Made by a program: the position numbers and the translations under genes. This document shows positions 16,760 to 26,568 of a stretch of DNA of 64,000 nucleotides, in pieces. Below the pieces are notes generated by a model, which saw only the letters and a list, made by a program, of their open reading frames with translations, ran no database searches and was not told the origin of the DNA. The stretch comes from JANSWY01 sp965267245 (GTDB lineage: Bacteria > Bacteroidota > Bacteroidia > Cytophagales > Cyclobacteriaceae), in assembly GCA_965267245.1 (NCBI GenBank), contig OZ253939.1:1922001-1986000 (forward strand), read 5' to 3'. Position 1 is the stretch's first letter. Each line of letters opens with the position of its first letter.

Positions 16760-19168
16760 TTAGGAGGCCAATTTATAATTTTTAATTTCTATTTTGATTT
16801 CTGTTCCAGGGTCGGTCCTTTGGTTAATTGTTCCTTGTAATCTATTAGTCAGGGCATTTATCAATGTGGTCCCAAATGACTCAGTAGCATTTTTCTGGAT
16901 GCCAATCCCATTATCCGAAATAGTCAGAAGCAATTTTTGGTCTACTTCCTTCAATGAAACTGTAATGTTACCCTCTTGATTATTAGGGAAAGCATGTTTC
17001 AGCGCATTTGTAATCAACTCATTCAAAATAAGGCCCAAAGGAATAGCTGTATCAATATCAAGCCCAATTGGATCAATGTCCAACGATAAACTTATTTTGT
17101 TTTCACCTACATGATAAGTACTGAATAAATTTTCAGCCAGTTGTTTCACATAATCTGAAAACTGTATGCTCGTAAGATCCGTTCCCTGGTAAAGTCGTTG
17201 ATGAATTAACGCCATTGATTTCACCCTGTTTCTTCCCTCTTCCACTGCGGCTTGAGCTGATTTATCCAGGTATTGTGATTGTAAATTGAGTAAACTGGAA
17301 ATAGTTTGCAGGTTATTTTTTACCCGATGATGGATCTCTTTGAGCAAGACCTCTTTCTCCGCTAACGACCGATCTATCTCATCTTTTTGTTTGTTAATGA
17401 TGGTATTCTTGTTTCTTACTTTGATATTATTTCTATAAATGATACCAACTATTCCAACCAATAAAACTGTGATAATACCCGCTGTATAAATGTATATTCG
17501 CTGCTCAGAGATTTTAGCTTCAGCTTTTTCTTTCTCTTTTAAAGCGTCATTTTCTTTTTCCAGATAAATGAGTGAATCCTTTAACATCTGTTTCTCATAA
17601 GTACGTGATACCTTCATAGCAATTCCTTTAGAGATATTCCCTAAATTGTGTAGACTATCTTTTAGGTGTTGGTACTCCTTGTAGTGATTCAAGGCATTTT
17701 TATGAGCTCCGGTTTTTTCGCTTAAGGCATAAAGGAGGTAATGAGCTTCTCTTAAGACTTTAAGACTATTAATTTCATCAGGTTTATCAATTATTTGATT
17801 TAGTATTCGACTGGCCGGCTCATATTTCCCATTTTGAAAATAGATATTGGCTTGATTGACCAATGCGCCATTATAAAGGGACGGAATTGATTCATTTTCT
17901 GGATAATTCAATATTAAGTCCACATAATGTTGCGCTGAGTCAAGTTTACTTTCCCAGAGAAAATAGTGGGTCAAATATTGATAGACTTGATTTCTGGTCT
18001 CCACATTATTGCTTTTCGCTAGAATTAAATAATGATAAGCTGAGTCCGGCTCACCTGTTTCCAATAAGGCCATTCCAAGATATGTATACAGCCTCTCAAT
18101 GATAGGGTTCAATTTGTTTGAATGCGCATAGTGCAGCGCTTGAGAATAGTAATCCTTTGCATCATTGTAGTTACCTGATAGGGCAAAAGCATTCCCCAGG
18201 TCCATGAGTACTGAAGCATGTTCATAGGGACTTTGATTGGCTTCCTGAAAATTCAGAATTTCAAAGAACATCTCATGAGCAGCTCCCACATCGCCCTTCT
18301 TTAGCAAAACATTACCTTTAAGACGTTTTATAGCAACAATCTTTTCCTGTGCTCCCAGGTGGTTAAAATAAAAAATAGAGGAATCAATATGTGCAAGCGC
18401 TTCAGGATAGTCATTTTGAAGAAAGTCTAAAGATGCTTTCATATTGTAAACATTCGCTTTATGATCGTACATTTCCAGTTTATCTGAAAACTTTACTTGT
18501 AAGGCTTGTTTCAATGCCTCCTGTGCCTTCGAGAGGTTCTTTTGGTTTTGATAAATGATTACTTTGATAATAAAAAGTTTTGCTAATCTTTCACTACTTC
18601 CAGTCTTTTGAAAGATGTCCTGTGCCAGATTATAGAAAAAGAGAGCTGAGTCCAGTTGAGACTTCATATATTGCACATTCCCCAGGTTCATTGTGAGCAC
18701 CCCTTCACGCTCAGCCAAATGGCTTTCCTGCGTAATTTGTAGGCCTTTTAGAAAATATTTTTGAGCACTGTCCGGAATACCCATTTGGTAATAGGTAATT
18801 CCCATTTCATTAAAAATGTAATGATTGAAAGGAGTCTCAATCAAATCAGAGTTTTTGAATTGCCCTAAAAAAGTCAATGACTCATTCTTTCTCTGAGTTT
18901 GCCTGAGGAATACAGCTTTTTCTCTGATAACCTTGACTCGCATTTCGTGAGAGATAGCATTCATCAAAGCAATAGCTTCCATAAAATGTTTATTCGCCAA
19001 TGCAGAATCTTGAAAAGTGTAATGTCTTCCTAAAGCGATATTCAATTCCACCTTTATAGAATCGCCGGGATTTTTATCGAGTAAATTTGTCAGGGAGTCC
19101 GCATAATGGGATTGACCAAATACTTGCTGAATTGTGCAAATAAGAAAAATTAGGAACGGGAATCTCAC
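16760..19168 (-). CDS. TPR-containing sensor histidine kinase (HisKA_2 type)
   Basis: An 802-residue protein with a signal peptide (QQVFGQ-SHYA, residue 19), about 470 residues of TPR repeats in the periplasm, a coiled coil, one transmembrane segment (about residues 563-580, YTAGIITVLLVGIVGIIY), and a HisKA_2 dimerisation domain with phosphoacceptor histidine in EIHHRVKNNLQ, then an HATPase_c domain (N box NELITNALKHAF, G box ISDNGIGI). Kinases of this design paired with LytTR regulators are common in Bacteroidota. The signal sensed by the TPR domain is not known. Confidence 0.88.
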   Translation of the reverse strand: MRFPFLIFLICTIQQVFGQSHYADSLTNLLDKNPGDSIKVELNIALGRHYTFQDSALANKHFMEAIALMNAISHEMRVKVIREKAVFLRQTQRKNESLTFLGQFKNSDLIETPFNHYIFNEMGITYYQMGIPDSAQKYFLKGLQITQESHLAEREGVLTMNLGNVQYMKSQLDSALFFYNLAQDIFQKTGSSERLAKLFIIKVIIYQNQKNLSKAQEALKQALQVKFSDKLEMYDHKANVYNMKASLDFLQNDYPEALAHIDSSIFYFNHLGAQEKIVAIKRLKGNVLLKKGDVGAAHEMFFEILNFQEANQSPYEHASVLMDLGNAFALSGNYNDAKDYYSQALHYAHSNKLNPIIERLYTYLGMALLETGEPDSAYHYLILAKSNNVETRNQVYQYLTHYFLWESKLDSAQHYVDLILNYPENESIPSLYNGALVNQANIYFQNGKYEPASRILNQIIDKPDEINSLKVLREAHYLLYALSEKTGAHKNALNHYKEYQHLKDSLHNLGNISKGIAMKVSRTYEKQMLKDSLIYLEKENDALKEKEKAEAKISEQRIYIYTAGIITVLLVGIVGIIYRNNIKVRNKNTIINKQKDEIDRSLAEKEVLLKEIHHRVKNNLQTISSLLNLQSQYLDKSAQAAVEEGRNRVKSMALIHQRLYQGTDLTSIQFSDYVKQLAENLFSTYHVGENKISLSLDIDPIGLDIDTAIPLGLILNELITNALKHAFPNNQEGNITVSLKEVDQKLLLTISDNGIGIQKNATESFGTTLINALTNRLQGTINQRTDPGTEIKIEIKNYKLAS

Positions 19169-19202
19169 GTAATTAGATAAGTCTAGGTTAATTAGTTAAA
19201 TT

Positions 19203-19222
19203 GAGTGGCCCGAAGACCACTC
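19203..19222 (-). terminator. Hairpin terminator after the RCC1-repeat gene
   Basis: On the minus strand GAGTGGTC-TTCG-GGCCACTC forms an eight-pair stem (one G-U) with a UUCG loop. It is followed by an A/T-rich stretch rather than a pure T-run. It lies 12 bases after the RCC1 gene stop. Confidence 0.6.
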
Positions 19223-19234
19223 TATATAAATTTA

Positions 19235-21835
19235 TTATCTTTTGACCAATCTACCCATCTTTCTCCTGCCTTTCACACGATACAAGTATAAGCCCTTCTC
19301 CAGATGACGAAAATCTAACGTTACAATAGCCGACCCTGGATGAATCGTTTCACTGTGGATCACAGCACCATTGGTATCAAATAACTCTATGGTAATATTC
19401 TCGTCTGGCTCAAATTCCTGCAGATTGAGATATACTATCTCTGAAAATGGGTTAGGATAAACACTAGTATTGATCTCCATATTCTCCTTTCCTTCCTCAA
19501 ACAAATCGAGACGCATATTGCTGGTTGCCTCAGCATTTGAACTGGTGGTTCCATCTGCCAAAACTCCTCCCCACCCCCAGGTATAGATAAATTCATTTGA
19601 CTGGTTAGCCAAAACCTGATGTTCACTATTGACAGCCTTAAAAAGGATATTTGGATTTACCAACTGAAGGCTATCAATAGCTGGTGTATCCTCTTCAGCA
19701 GTATACGTACGCCTACCAAGATTCCCATAACTATTTCTACCCCATAACCAACACATGCCATCTGCTTTCACCACACTTACAAATTCATCCCCCAAATCAA
19801 TCGCCTTGATATTATCCATAGGGATAGAAGATGAAGGTGATTGATAAACAATGACCGGGCTTTTTGACCTGCTATTATAAGAGGAAGCTGTAGTAGCAAA
19901 AAGATTTGGTGCATTCCCTACTGGCCCACCCCACATCTTAATTGTACCGTTAGTTTTTAATCCTAGTCCCACATCTCTTGAAGCACTGATCTCTTTATAA
20001 CGGTCCGTTCCGCTTCCATCAATTGGAAAAGGAACTTTCCCAGTATAAGAACCTGAAGTACTTCCTGAGAATGATTTGTAACCCCAGGACTCTACTGTAT
20101 TATCAGCTAACAATGCGAACGTATTTCTTGCACAAAGTGCTGTAGAGAAAATATCTCCGATAGCTGTAATTAATAAAGGAATATCCCTAGTAGTGGTGGT
20201 CCCATCCCCTAATTTGTAATTATTATTTGCTCCCCAGGCATATAAATTTCCGTTTACATCAATTGCATTAGCGTGATCGCCGTTTCCACTATAACCTCCT
20301 TGCACAGCACCTTCTATATGCACAATATCTGATAGATTCATTTTAATCGGTATGAGATGTTCGGGTACACTACTCATAGTTCCCAGGCCACATACTCCAA
20401 ATGAATTATCTCCCCAGGCAAAAACATTTCCGTAAACGTCTAAGGCAAACGCTGTCTCATCTGCTCCTGCTATGGCAATGATATCACCCAAAATTAAATT
20501 TTGTATTTCTGTAGAAATATCTGCTGTTGATCCAGTTCCTAACCCAATATATTTACCTGTAACCCAAAGTTTGCCATCTGCTTTTAGCATATAAGAGTTA
20601 CTATGGGTCGCCAAAACTGCTATTTTTCCACTGATAATATCGAAAGGATCAAATGTATTGCGATCTACATAACCAAGACCGATTTGCCCAAAAGTCCCTG
20701 CTCCACTTCCCCTCAATGCGCCATCTGCCTGAAGGTTAAGTGAAAAGTTATTCCCTGCTGCAAGACCTACAGATCTATCAACTCCCAGAGTGATGGGTGA
20801 AAACTCCTCGGGAGCAACTGCACCTAACTGTCCAAATCCATTTGCACCAAAACCCCACATTTCTCCCTTTGAATCAACAAATAAGGTATGTCTAAAACCT
20901 GCTGCTATTGTTCTCACCTGCTCTGCTACATTTTGAGCAAATGGTCTAACAAATGTAGGTGGAGATGATTTAGTAATTGGCCCTATACCCAATTGACCAT
21001 TAAACCCTCTTCCCCAGGTCCACAAAAGACCATTTACATCAAGCGCTACACTATGTACACTTCCTGCCGAAATTGCAATGATTTTATCTAAATCAGTTCC
21101 AGCAGAATTTTGGATGACCACCGGGATATCTGAAAAATAAATAGACGGAGGCAGCCCGACCTGACTGCCTGTATTGTCCCCCCACGCATAGACATTACCG
21201 TCTAAAATGGCTAAACTATGTTCAACCCCAGCAGTCACCAAACTTACTCCTTCAAGTGGTGCAGATCCTGTAGCATCCATTACCAACCCTGGTAACTCAA
21301 ATGGTGTAATCCCTAAACCCCGACCACACTGACCACTAACATTACCACCCCATGAAATGATTGTACCATCACTTCGTAGCGCCAGATTATGGTTTCCACC
21401 AGCAGCTATTCCTATAACGTTATCCACACCGGGCACCCGCATAGCACTTAGAGATTCTGGTAATATGGAAGGCAGCTGACCCAATTGACCCGTACTATTA
21501 CTCCCCCATGCCCAAACCGTTCCATCTGCCATAAGTGCTAAACTATGATGGTTGCCAGCAGACACAGCAATGATATCCTTAAGTGTATCACCCGCTGATA
21601 TTATAACGGTAGTATGCACAAATGTTCCTAGTTTAGTGCTATCACCTAATTGCCCGGAATTGTTACGGCCCACACTTAAGACTTTACCATGCTGGATGAA
21701 TAAACTGTGATATAATCCACCTGACAACAAAACCTCAGACCTGGCTGGATTAGTGCTGGTGTTCCTTTCTCTGTCATGCCCATACAATATGCCAAGCAAA
21801 CAGAATGCTGTAATTAGTAAAATGATCTTTTTCAT
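19235..21835 (-). CDS. Secreted RCC1-repeat protein with T9SS sorting domain
   Basis: An 866-residue protein with a signal peptide (residues 1-19), at least ten RCC1-like blades (recurring VWAWGSNSTGQLG, NHSLALMADG, GNNFSLNLQADG) and a C-terminal type A sorting domain of about 75 residues (YPNPFSEIVYLNL ... LEKGLYLYRVKGRRKMGRLVKR). RCC1 repeats form seven-bladed propellers, so this length suggests one and a half to two. The sorting domain marks export by the type IX secretion system and attachment to or release from the cell surface. The binding partner is unknown. Confidence 0.85.
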   Translation of the reverse strand: MKKIILLITAFCLLGILYGHDRERNTSTNPARSEVLLSGGLYHSLFIQHGKVLSVGRNNSGQLGDSTKLGTFVHTTVIISAGDTLKDIIAVSAGNHHSLALMADGTVWAWGSNSTGQLGQLPSILPESLSAMRVPGVDNVIGIAAGGNHNLALRSDGTIISWGGNVSGQCGRGLGITPFELPGLVMDATGSAPLEGVSLVTAGVEHSLAILDGNVYAWGDNTGSQVGLPPSIYFSDIPVVIQNSAGTDLDKIIAISAGSVHSVALDVNGLLWTWGRGFNGQLGIGPITKSSPPTFVRPFAQNVAEQVRTIAAGFRHTLFVDSKGEMWGFGANGFGQLGAVAPEEFSPITLGVDRSVGLAAGNNFSLNLQADGALRGSGAGTFGQIGLGYVDRNTFDPFDIISGKIAVLATHSNSYMLKADGKLWVTGKYIGLGTGSTADISTEIQNLILGDIIAIAGADETAFALDVYGNVFAWGDNSFGVCGLGTMSSVPEHLIPIKMNLSDIVHIEGAVQGGYSGNGDHANAIDVNGNLYAWGANNNYKLGDGTTTTRDIPLLITAIGDIFSTALCARNTFALLADNTVESWGYKSFSGSTSGSYTGKVPFPIDGSGTDRYKEISASRDVGLGLKTNGTIKMWGGPVGNAPNLFATTASSYNSRSKSPVIVYQSPSSSIPMDNIKAIDLGDEFVSVVKADGMCWLWGRNSYGNLGRRTYTAEEDTPAIDSLQLVNPNILFKAVNSEHQVLANQSNEFIYTWGWGGVLADGTTSSNAEATSNMRLDLFEEGKENMEINTSVYPNPFSEIVYLNLQEFEPDENITIELFDTNGAVIHSETIHPGSAIVTLDFRHLEKGLYLYRVKGRRKMGRLVKR

Positions 21836-22000
21836 GATTTTTTATTCCAAGATCATTTGACTGGCACAGAATGTCTATACAAATTTGGCGAGCCGTTATA
21901 TGTTATTGGTGAATAGTGAAAATTAATTGGAGTTTGAATTAAGGAATTTAAGCATTCAAAAAATTCCAGAAATCCAATAAACGAATTTGAAAAGAAATAC

Positions 22001-22026
22001 TCCCCTATAACAGTTCGATTTAGGGG
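22001..22026 (-). terminator. Possible terminator of the trp operon
   Basis: On the minus strand CCCCTA ... TAGGGG (6-7 pairs, loop of about 12) is followed by AGTATTTCTTTT. It lies about 85 bases after the aroF stop. It is weak, but no better candidate lies between this operon and the RCC1 gene. The rest of the 275-base gap (21836-22110) shows nothing I recognise. Confidence 0.4.
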
Positions 22027-22110
22027 ACCAGTTTTTTCTACTATAAATAAGGTGAAGCGAAGAGCTATACCTATTTCCTATTTCACAAAAGTTTTAAGGT
22101 TCCATGACAT

Positions 22111-23115
22111 TTACTTCCGCCACTCAGATAACTCTTTCATCTTTTTGATCAACTTACCACTTTCATCATAATCAAGTGTTTGTTGCCCATCAGAAAAGGC
22201 TTCTTCTGGTTTGCAATGGGTTTCAAAAATTACACCATCCGCTCCTGCAATCACTGATGCGAGAGCTACTGGTTCCACATGATCCCTTAATCCTATTCCG
22301 TGTGATGGATCGGCTATCACAGGTAAATGTGATTTTTCCTTTAAAATTGGAATAGCATTGATGTCAAAGGTATTTCTGCTGGCGGTTTCAAATGTTCGGA
22401 TACCTCGTTCACAAAGCAACAAACGTTCATTGCCACCAGAAAATACATATTCTGCGCTATGCAGCAATTCATCTATTGTACCGGAAATTCCTCTTTTGAT
22501 CATAACAGCTTTGTCTACTTTACCCAATTCATCCAGCAAATTGAAGTTTTGAGTATTTCGGGCTCCCACCTGGAAAATATCCACGTAATCATGCATGTCT
22601 TCAATCTGGGAAACCTGCATTACTTCGGTGATTATTTTGATGTCATTTTCTTTGGCTGCCTTATACCAGATCTTCAGGCCATCTATCCCTAATCCTCTGA
22701 ATGAATATGGCGAGCTTCTTGGTTTGTACACCCCCCCTCTCATGATCTTCACACCATTGGCTTTCAGGTGTTCAATAGTTTGGTAGATATTTTCCTCTCC
22801 TTCGATGGAACATGGACCCGCCATGATGGCAAAATTTCCACCTCCAATTTTCACACCATCGCCCAGGTCAATAACTGTTTCTTTGATTTTCCATTTTCGG
22901 CTAACCAATTGGAAAGAGTCTGAGACAATGTGAATGTCTTTGATCCCATCCAATGTTCCTATTTGACGAATGTCAAACTCCTTCTTTCCTATCCCAATCA
23001 GGTAATCCCCCTTTTGGGTAGTTACCGGTTTGGTCTTATACTGTAATGCCTCTACTCTGTTGACAATCTCCTCTCGTTCCTGATTGGAAATGCCGGGTTT
23101 TAATTGAATAATCAT
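22111..23115 (-). CDS. aroF: 3-deoxy-7-phosphoheptulonate synthase, type I-beta
   Basis: A 334-residue DAHP synthase. Residues 1-70 form the ferredoxin-like regulatory domain seen in the Thermotoga-type enzyme. The rest is the catalytic barrel with AGPCSIE (metal and PEP site), GGVYKPRSSPYSF (KPRSS substrate loop), KRG, and metal ligands in IADPSHGIG and FETHCKPEEAFSDG. It condenses PEP and erythrose-4-phosphate, the first step of the shikimate pathway. It is the last gene of the trp operon, 29 bases after trpA, so the common pathway entry is placed under Trp attenuation. Confidence 0.95.
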   Translation of the reverse strand: MIIQLKPGISNQEREEIVNRVEALQYKTKPVTTQKGDYLIGIGKKEFDIRQIGTLDGIKDIHIVSDSFQLVSRKWKIKETVIDLGDGVKIGGGNFAIMAGPCSIEGEENIYQTIEHLKANGVKIMRGGVYKPRSSPYSFRGLGIDGLKIWYKAAKENDIKIITEVMQVSQIEDMHDYVDIFQVGARNTQNFNLLDELGKVDKAVMIKRGISGTIDELLHSAEYVFSGGNERLLLCERGIRTFETASRNTFDINAIPILKEKSHLPVIADPSHGIGLRDHVEPVALASVIAGADGVIFETHCKPEEAFSDGQQTLDYDESGKLIKKMKELSEWRK

Positions 23116-23144
23116 TTTCGGACCAATAATTTATGTTTGCGTAA

Positions 23145-23924
23145 TTAATTTTCTCCTTTTACTTCTGAGACAAAGTGCTTGATATCACTTGTCAAATCCT
23201 TTGAATCATGTAATAAATTAATAAATGCGCTCCCAATAATCGCACCCTGAGCATATTCACATGCCTTTTTAAAAGTAGCATTGTTACTAATTCCAAAGCC
23301 TATGAGCCTCGGATTGTTTAGTCCCAGTCCATTTATTTTTTCAAAATAAGCAATTTGTCCTTCAGTTATGTCACCTTTTGCACCTGTTATACTTGCAGAT
23401 GACACCATATAAATGAATCCTGCACTCTGAGCATCAATCTCTTTCACACGCTCATCTGACGTTTGAGGTGTAATTAGAAAAATGTTGTGCAAACCGTAAG
23501 ACTCAAACATGGCTTTATATTTCTCCAGATAGTCAATCATAGGTAAATCAGGCAAAATAAGCCCATCAACCCCCACTCTTTGACACGCTTCACAGAATTT
23601 TTTAATCCCATATTGCATGATGGGATTCAAATAACCCATAAGAATAATTGGCAGAGAAACCTTCTCTCTAATGTCTTCCAATTGCTCAAATAACGTTTGA
23701 ATAGTCATTCCATTATTCAGTGCCTGCATATTGCTTTCCTGAATCGTGGGACCATCGGCCAACGGATCAGAAAATGGCATCCCAATCTCCACAAGATCGG
23801 CACCTGCTTCCTCCAGTGCATTGAGAATTGTTTTGGTATCCTCAAGTTTTGGATAGCCCGCTGTAAAATAGACATTCAATAAATGACCATCAGCTTGCTG
23901 AAATACTTTATCTATTCTGTTCAT
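23145..23924 (-). CDS. trpA: Tryptophan synthase alpha subunit
   Basis: A 259-residue protein with catalytic E46 (LVEIGMPFSDP) and D57 (ADGPTIQ), and phosphate-binding IGFGISN near the C-terminus. It cleaves indole-3-glycerol phosphate and passes indole to TrpB. The ORF runs 19 codons further upstream into trpB; the internal ATG at 23924 (MNRIDKVF) matches family length and leaves a 13-base gap. Confidence 0.96.
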   Translation of the reverse strand: MNRIDKVFQQADGHLLNVYFTAGYPKLEDTKTILNALEEAGADLVEIGMPFSDPLADGPTIQESNMQALNNGMTIQTLFEQLEDIREKVSLPIILMGYLNPIMQYGIKKFCEACQRVGVDGLILPDLPMIDYLEKYKAMFESYGLHNIFLITPQTSDERVKEIDAQSAGFIYMVSSASITGAKGDITEGQIAYFEKINGLGLNNPRLIGFGISNNATFKKACEYAQGAIIGSAFINLLHDSKDLTSDIKHFVSEVKGEN

Positions 23925-23937
23925 TGTAATCTTCAAA

Positions 23938-25131
23938 TTAATATTTCCCCCATTTGATATAAGTCTCCAGGTCTTTATCACCTCTTCCGGAAAGATTTAC
24001 CACAACCTGATCATCACTTTTCAATTCCATATGAGATAATGCTGCCAAAGCATGCGCACTTTCAATCGCGGGAATGATTCCTTCCAACCTTGAAAGCTCT
24101 ACTCCTGCTTTCATGGCTTCTTCATCAGTTACAGAATAAAACTTTCCTCTACCAGAGTCAAATAAATGTGCGTGAATGGGGCCAATACCCGGGTAATCCA
24201 GACCGGCTGATATGGAATAGGGCTCAATCACCTGACCATCCTCAGTTTGCATCAGGATTGTTTTACTTCCGTGTAAAACACCTTCTTTCCCCAATTGTGT
24301 TGTTGCCGCGGATTTACCAGTATCATTTCCAAGACCTGCTGCTTCTACTGCTACCAAATTCACAGCTTCATTATCCATGTAATGGTAAAAAGCCCCGGCA
24401 GCATTACTTCCTCCACCCACACAGGCCACTACATAATCAGGATCTTCTTTTCCGGTTTTCTCCTTGAGTTGCCATTTGATCTCTTCACTGATTACTGACT
24501 GAAACCTGGTTACCATATCCGGATATGGATGAGGACCAACTACAGAGCCAATGATATAATGCGTATCCACAGGATTATTGATCCAGTGTCTCATGGCTTC
24601 ATTGGTCGCGTCTTTAAGTGTTTTGCTTCCACTTTTTGCTGGCTTTACTTCAGCGCCAAGTATTCTCATGCGTTCCACATTGGGCCTTTGCCTGGCAATA
24701 TCCACCTCACCCATGTATACTGTACAGGGAAGACCAACTAAAGCACATACAGTGGCTGTAGCAACACCATGTTGACCAGCGCCAGTTTCAGCAATGATTC
24801 TCTTTTTGTTCAGACGTTTTGCCAAAAGGATTTGTCCAATGGTGTTATTCACTTTATGCGCACCAGTATGGCACAGGTCTTCTCTTTTTAAATAAATATT
24901 TGCACCATACTTTTCAGAAAGTCTCTCAGCGTGGTATAGAGGAGTGGGTCTTCCCACATAGTCTTTTAATAAGCCATTGAACTCCTCTATAAAATCTGGG
25001 CTATTCATGATCTCCAAATAATTCAATCGGAGTTCTTCCACATTTGGGTAAAGCATTTCAGGAATGTACGCTCCTCCAAACTTCCCATAATAACCGTTTT
25101 CGTCTACTTTATATTTTTTTAACGTCTGCAT
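23938..25131 (-). CDS. trpB: Tryptophan synthase beta subunit
   Basis: A 397-residue PLP enzyme. K93 in HKVNNTIGQ is the Schiff-base lysine. The GGGSNAAG phosphate-binding loop and catalytic glutamate in AETGAGQHG are present, and the GRGDKD motif closes the protein. It joins indole and serine to make tryptophan. The start overlaps trpF by 23 bases. Confidence 0.97.
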   Translation of the reverse strand: MQTLKKYKVDENGYYGKFGGAYIPEMLYPNVEELRLNYLEIMNSPDFIEEFNGLLKDYVGRPTPLYHAERLSEKYGANIYLKREDLCHTGAHKVNNTIGQILLAKRLNKKRIIAETGAGQHGVATATVCALVGLPCTVYMGEVDIARQRPNVERMRILGAEVKPAKSGSKTLKDATNEAMRHWINNPVDTHYIIGSVVGPHPYPDMVTRFQSVISEEIKWQLKEKTGKEDPDYVVACVGGGSNAAGAFYHYMDNEAVNLVAVEAAGLGNDTGKSAATTQLGKEGVLHGSKTILMQTEDGQVIEPYSISAGLDYPGIGPIHAHLFDSGRGKFYSVTDEEAMKAGVELSRLEGIIPAIESAHALAALSHMELKSDDQVVVNLSGRGDKDLETYIKWGKY

Positions 25132-25762
25132 GCATTCTGATTTTCGCAGTTAATTCTTTGATAGCGTTTTGATCTTTCACCCCTGGAGAAATTTCAAATT
25201 GACTATTTACATCAACACCTTTTAAACCTGGTAACTCCAGGTGAATGATTTCTTCCAGGTCATTCAAATGGATCCCTCCACTTAAAAAGTAAGGCACCTT
25301 AGTTTTGTATGATTTGAGGATCGACCAATCAAATTTTTGTCCACTTCCCCCGTACTTCTGTGTCTTTGTATCGAATAAAAAATAGGAAACATAAGGTTCG
25401 AAAGCACTCGTGTCCGGTAATTGATCCGAAACAGAAAATACTTTGATGATCGGAATTCCTTCACCTTTTAAAATAGAGCAAAATTCAACTGATTCACCCC
25501 CATGAAGCTGAACAAAATCTAATTGATATGCCTCTACTTTTTCCAGTATTTCTGAAACCGGAGTTTTAACAAAGACACCCACTTTCTTCACATTCTTCAG
25601 CTCAGCAACTGCTGAATTGAATCCACTCTTTTCTACAAACCTTGGCGACTTCTCATAAAAAATAAATCCCATTAAGTCTGGCGACAAAGTAGAAACTGCC
25701 TGAATATTTTCAGCCTCTCTCATGCCACAGACTTTTAATGATATGGTTGAATCAATTGGCAT
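25109..25762 (-). CDS. trpF: Phosphoribosylanthranilate isomerase
   Basis: A 217-residue barrel with the KVCGM motif (general base C12), VQLHGGES, and the phosphate-binding FLSGGIHLND and catalytic Asp in GVDVNSQFE. It is separate from TrpC, unlike the fused enterobacterial enzyme. It overlaps trpC by 11 bases and trpB by 23, consistent with coupled translation. Confidence 0.95.
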   Translation of the reverse strand: MPIDSTISLKVCGMREAENIQAVSTLSPDLMGFIFYEKSPRFVEKSGFNSAVAELKNVKKVGVFVKTPVSEILEKVEAYQLDFVQLHGGESVEFCSILKGEGIPIIKVFSVSDQLPDTSAFEPYVSYFLFDTKTQKYGGSGQKFDWSILKSYKTKVPYFLSGGIHLNDLEEIIHLELPGLKGVDVNSQFEISPGVKDQNAIKELTAKIRMHADVKKI

Positions 25763-26561
25763 TTTCTGTCACTAAAGCATTTAATTGATCTACAAATTTC
25801 TTAGCTGATCTACCGGGCCTACCAGTTTTCATGAAGTTTTCACCAATCAGGAATCCCTGATAACCAAAAGATCTTAATTCATGAATTACATTCGGGTCAC
25901 TGATACCACTCTCGCTCACTTTTACAAATTCATCGGGGATTTTTGAGCTAAGGTCTTTACTTATCTGAATATCAGTCACGAATGTTTTTAAGTTTCTATT
26001 GTTTACACCCAGTAAATCCACATGTTCATTCACAGAAACCTGAAGTTCTTCTTCATTATGCACCTCCAATAAGATTTCCAGCCCCAGGTTTTTGGCTGTT
26101 TGTGCCAATGCTTTTAACCTGGAAGGCTCCAATGCTGCTGCAATGAGGAGAATCACATCCGCACCAATGGATTTAGCTTCGATGATTTGATATTCATCAA
26201 TGATAAAGTCTTTTCTCAGGATGGGACAGTAATTGTATTGTCTTGCGATCACCAGATCTTTACTTTTCCCGCCGAAGTATTTTTGATCTGTGAGCACAGA
26301 AAGACCAGAAACTCCCGCCTGCATATATTCAATAGAGGTTTGCTCAACGTTAGCCTTGGGATTAATCCAACCTTTTGATGGGGATTTTCTTTTGAACTCG
26401 GCAATAATCCCGCACTTATCCGGATTTAGCAGGTATTCTTTCATGGAAACAGGCTTCCCATTGAAATAGGCGCTCTGTTCCAATAGTTTTACAGGATACA
26501 AAGCTTTCCGATCAGCCACTTCTTTCTGTTTATGTGCAATAATTTCGTCCAGTATATTCAT
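25752..26561 (-). CDS. trpC: Indole-3-glycerol phosphate synthase
   Basis: A 269-residue barrel with the N-terminal helical extension and the catalytic lysines and glutamates of the family (AEFKRKSPSKGW, LRKDFIIDEYQI, LLEVHNEEEL, NNRNLKTF, SESGI). It closes the indole ring. It lies seven bases after trpD. Confidence 0.96.
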   Translation of the reverse strand: MNILDEIIAHKQKEVADRKALYPVKLLEQSAYFNGKPVSMKEYLLNPDKCGIIAEFKRKSPSKGWINPKANVEQTSIEYMQAGVSGLSVLTDQKYFGGKSKDLVIARQYNYCPILRKDFIIDEYQIIEAKSIGADVILLIAAALEPSRLKALAQTAKNLGLEILLEVHNEEELQVSVNEHVDLLGVNNRNLKTFVTDIQISKDLSSKIPDEFVKVSESGISDPNVIHELRSFGYQGFLIGENFMKTGRPGRSAKKFVDQLNALVTENAN

Positions 26562-26568
26562 GATAGTA

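Noticed and set aside
22010..22060. Third copy of the TTAGGGGA...TATAAA motif
   Set aside because: TTTAGGGGA and TATAAA are both present but the spacing is much shorter and TTGACTT is missing.
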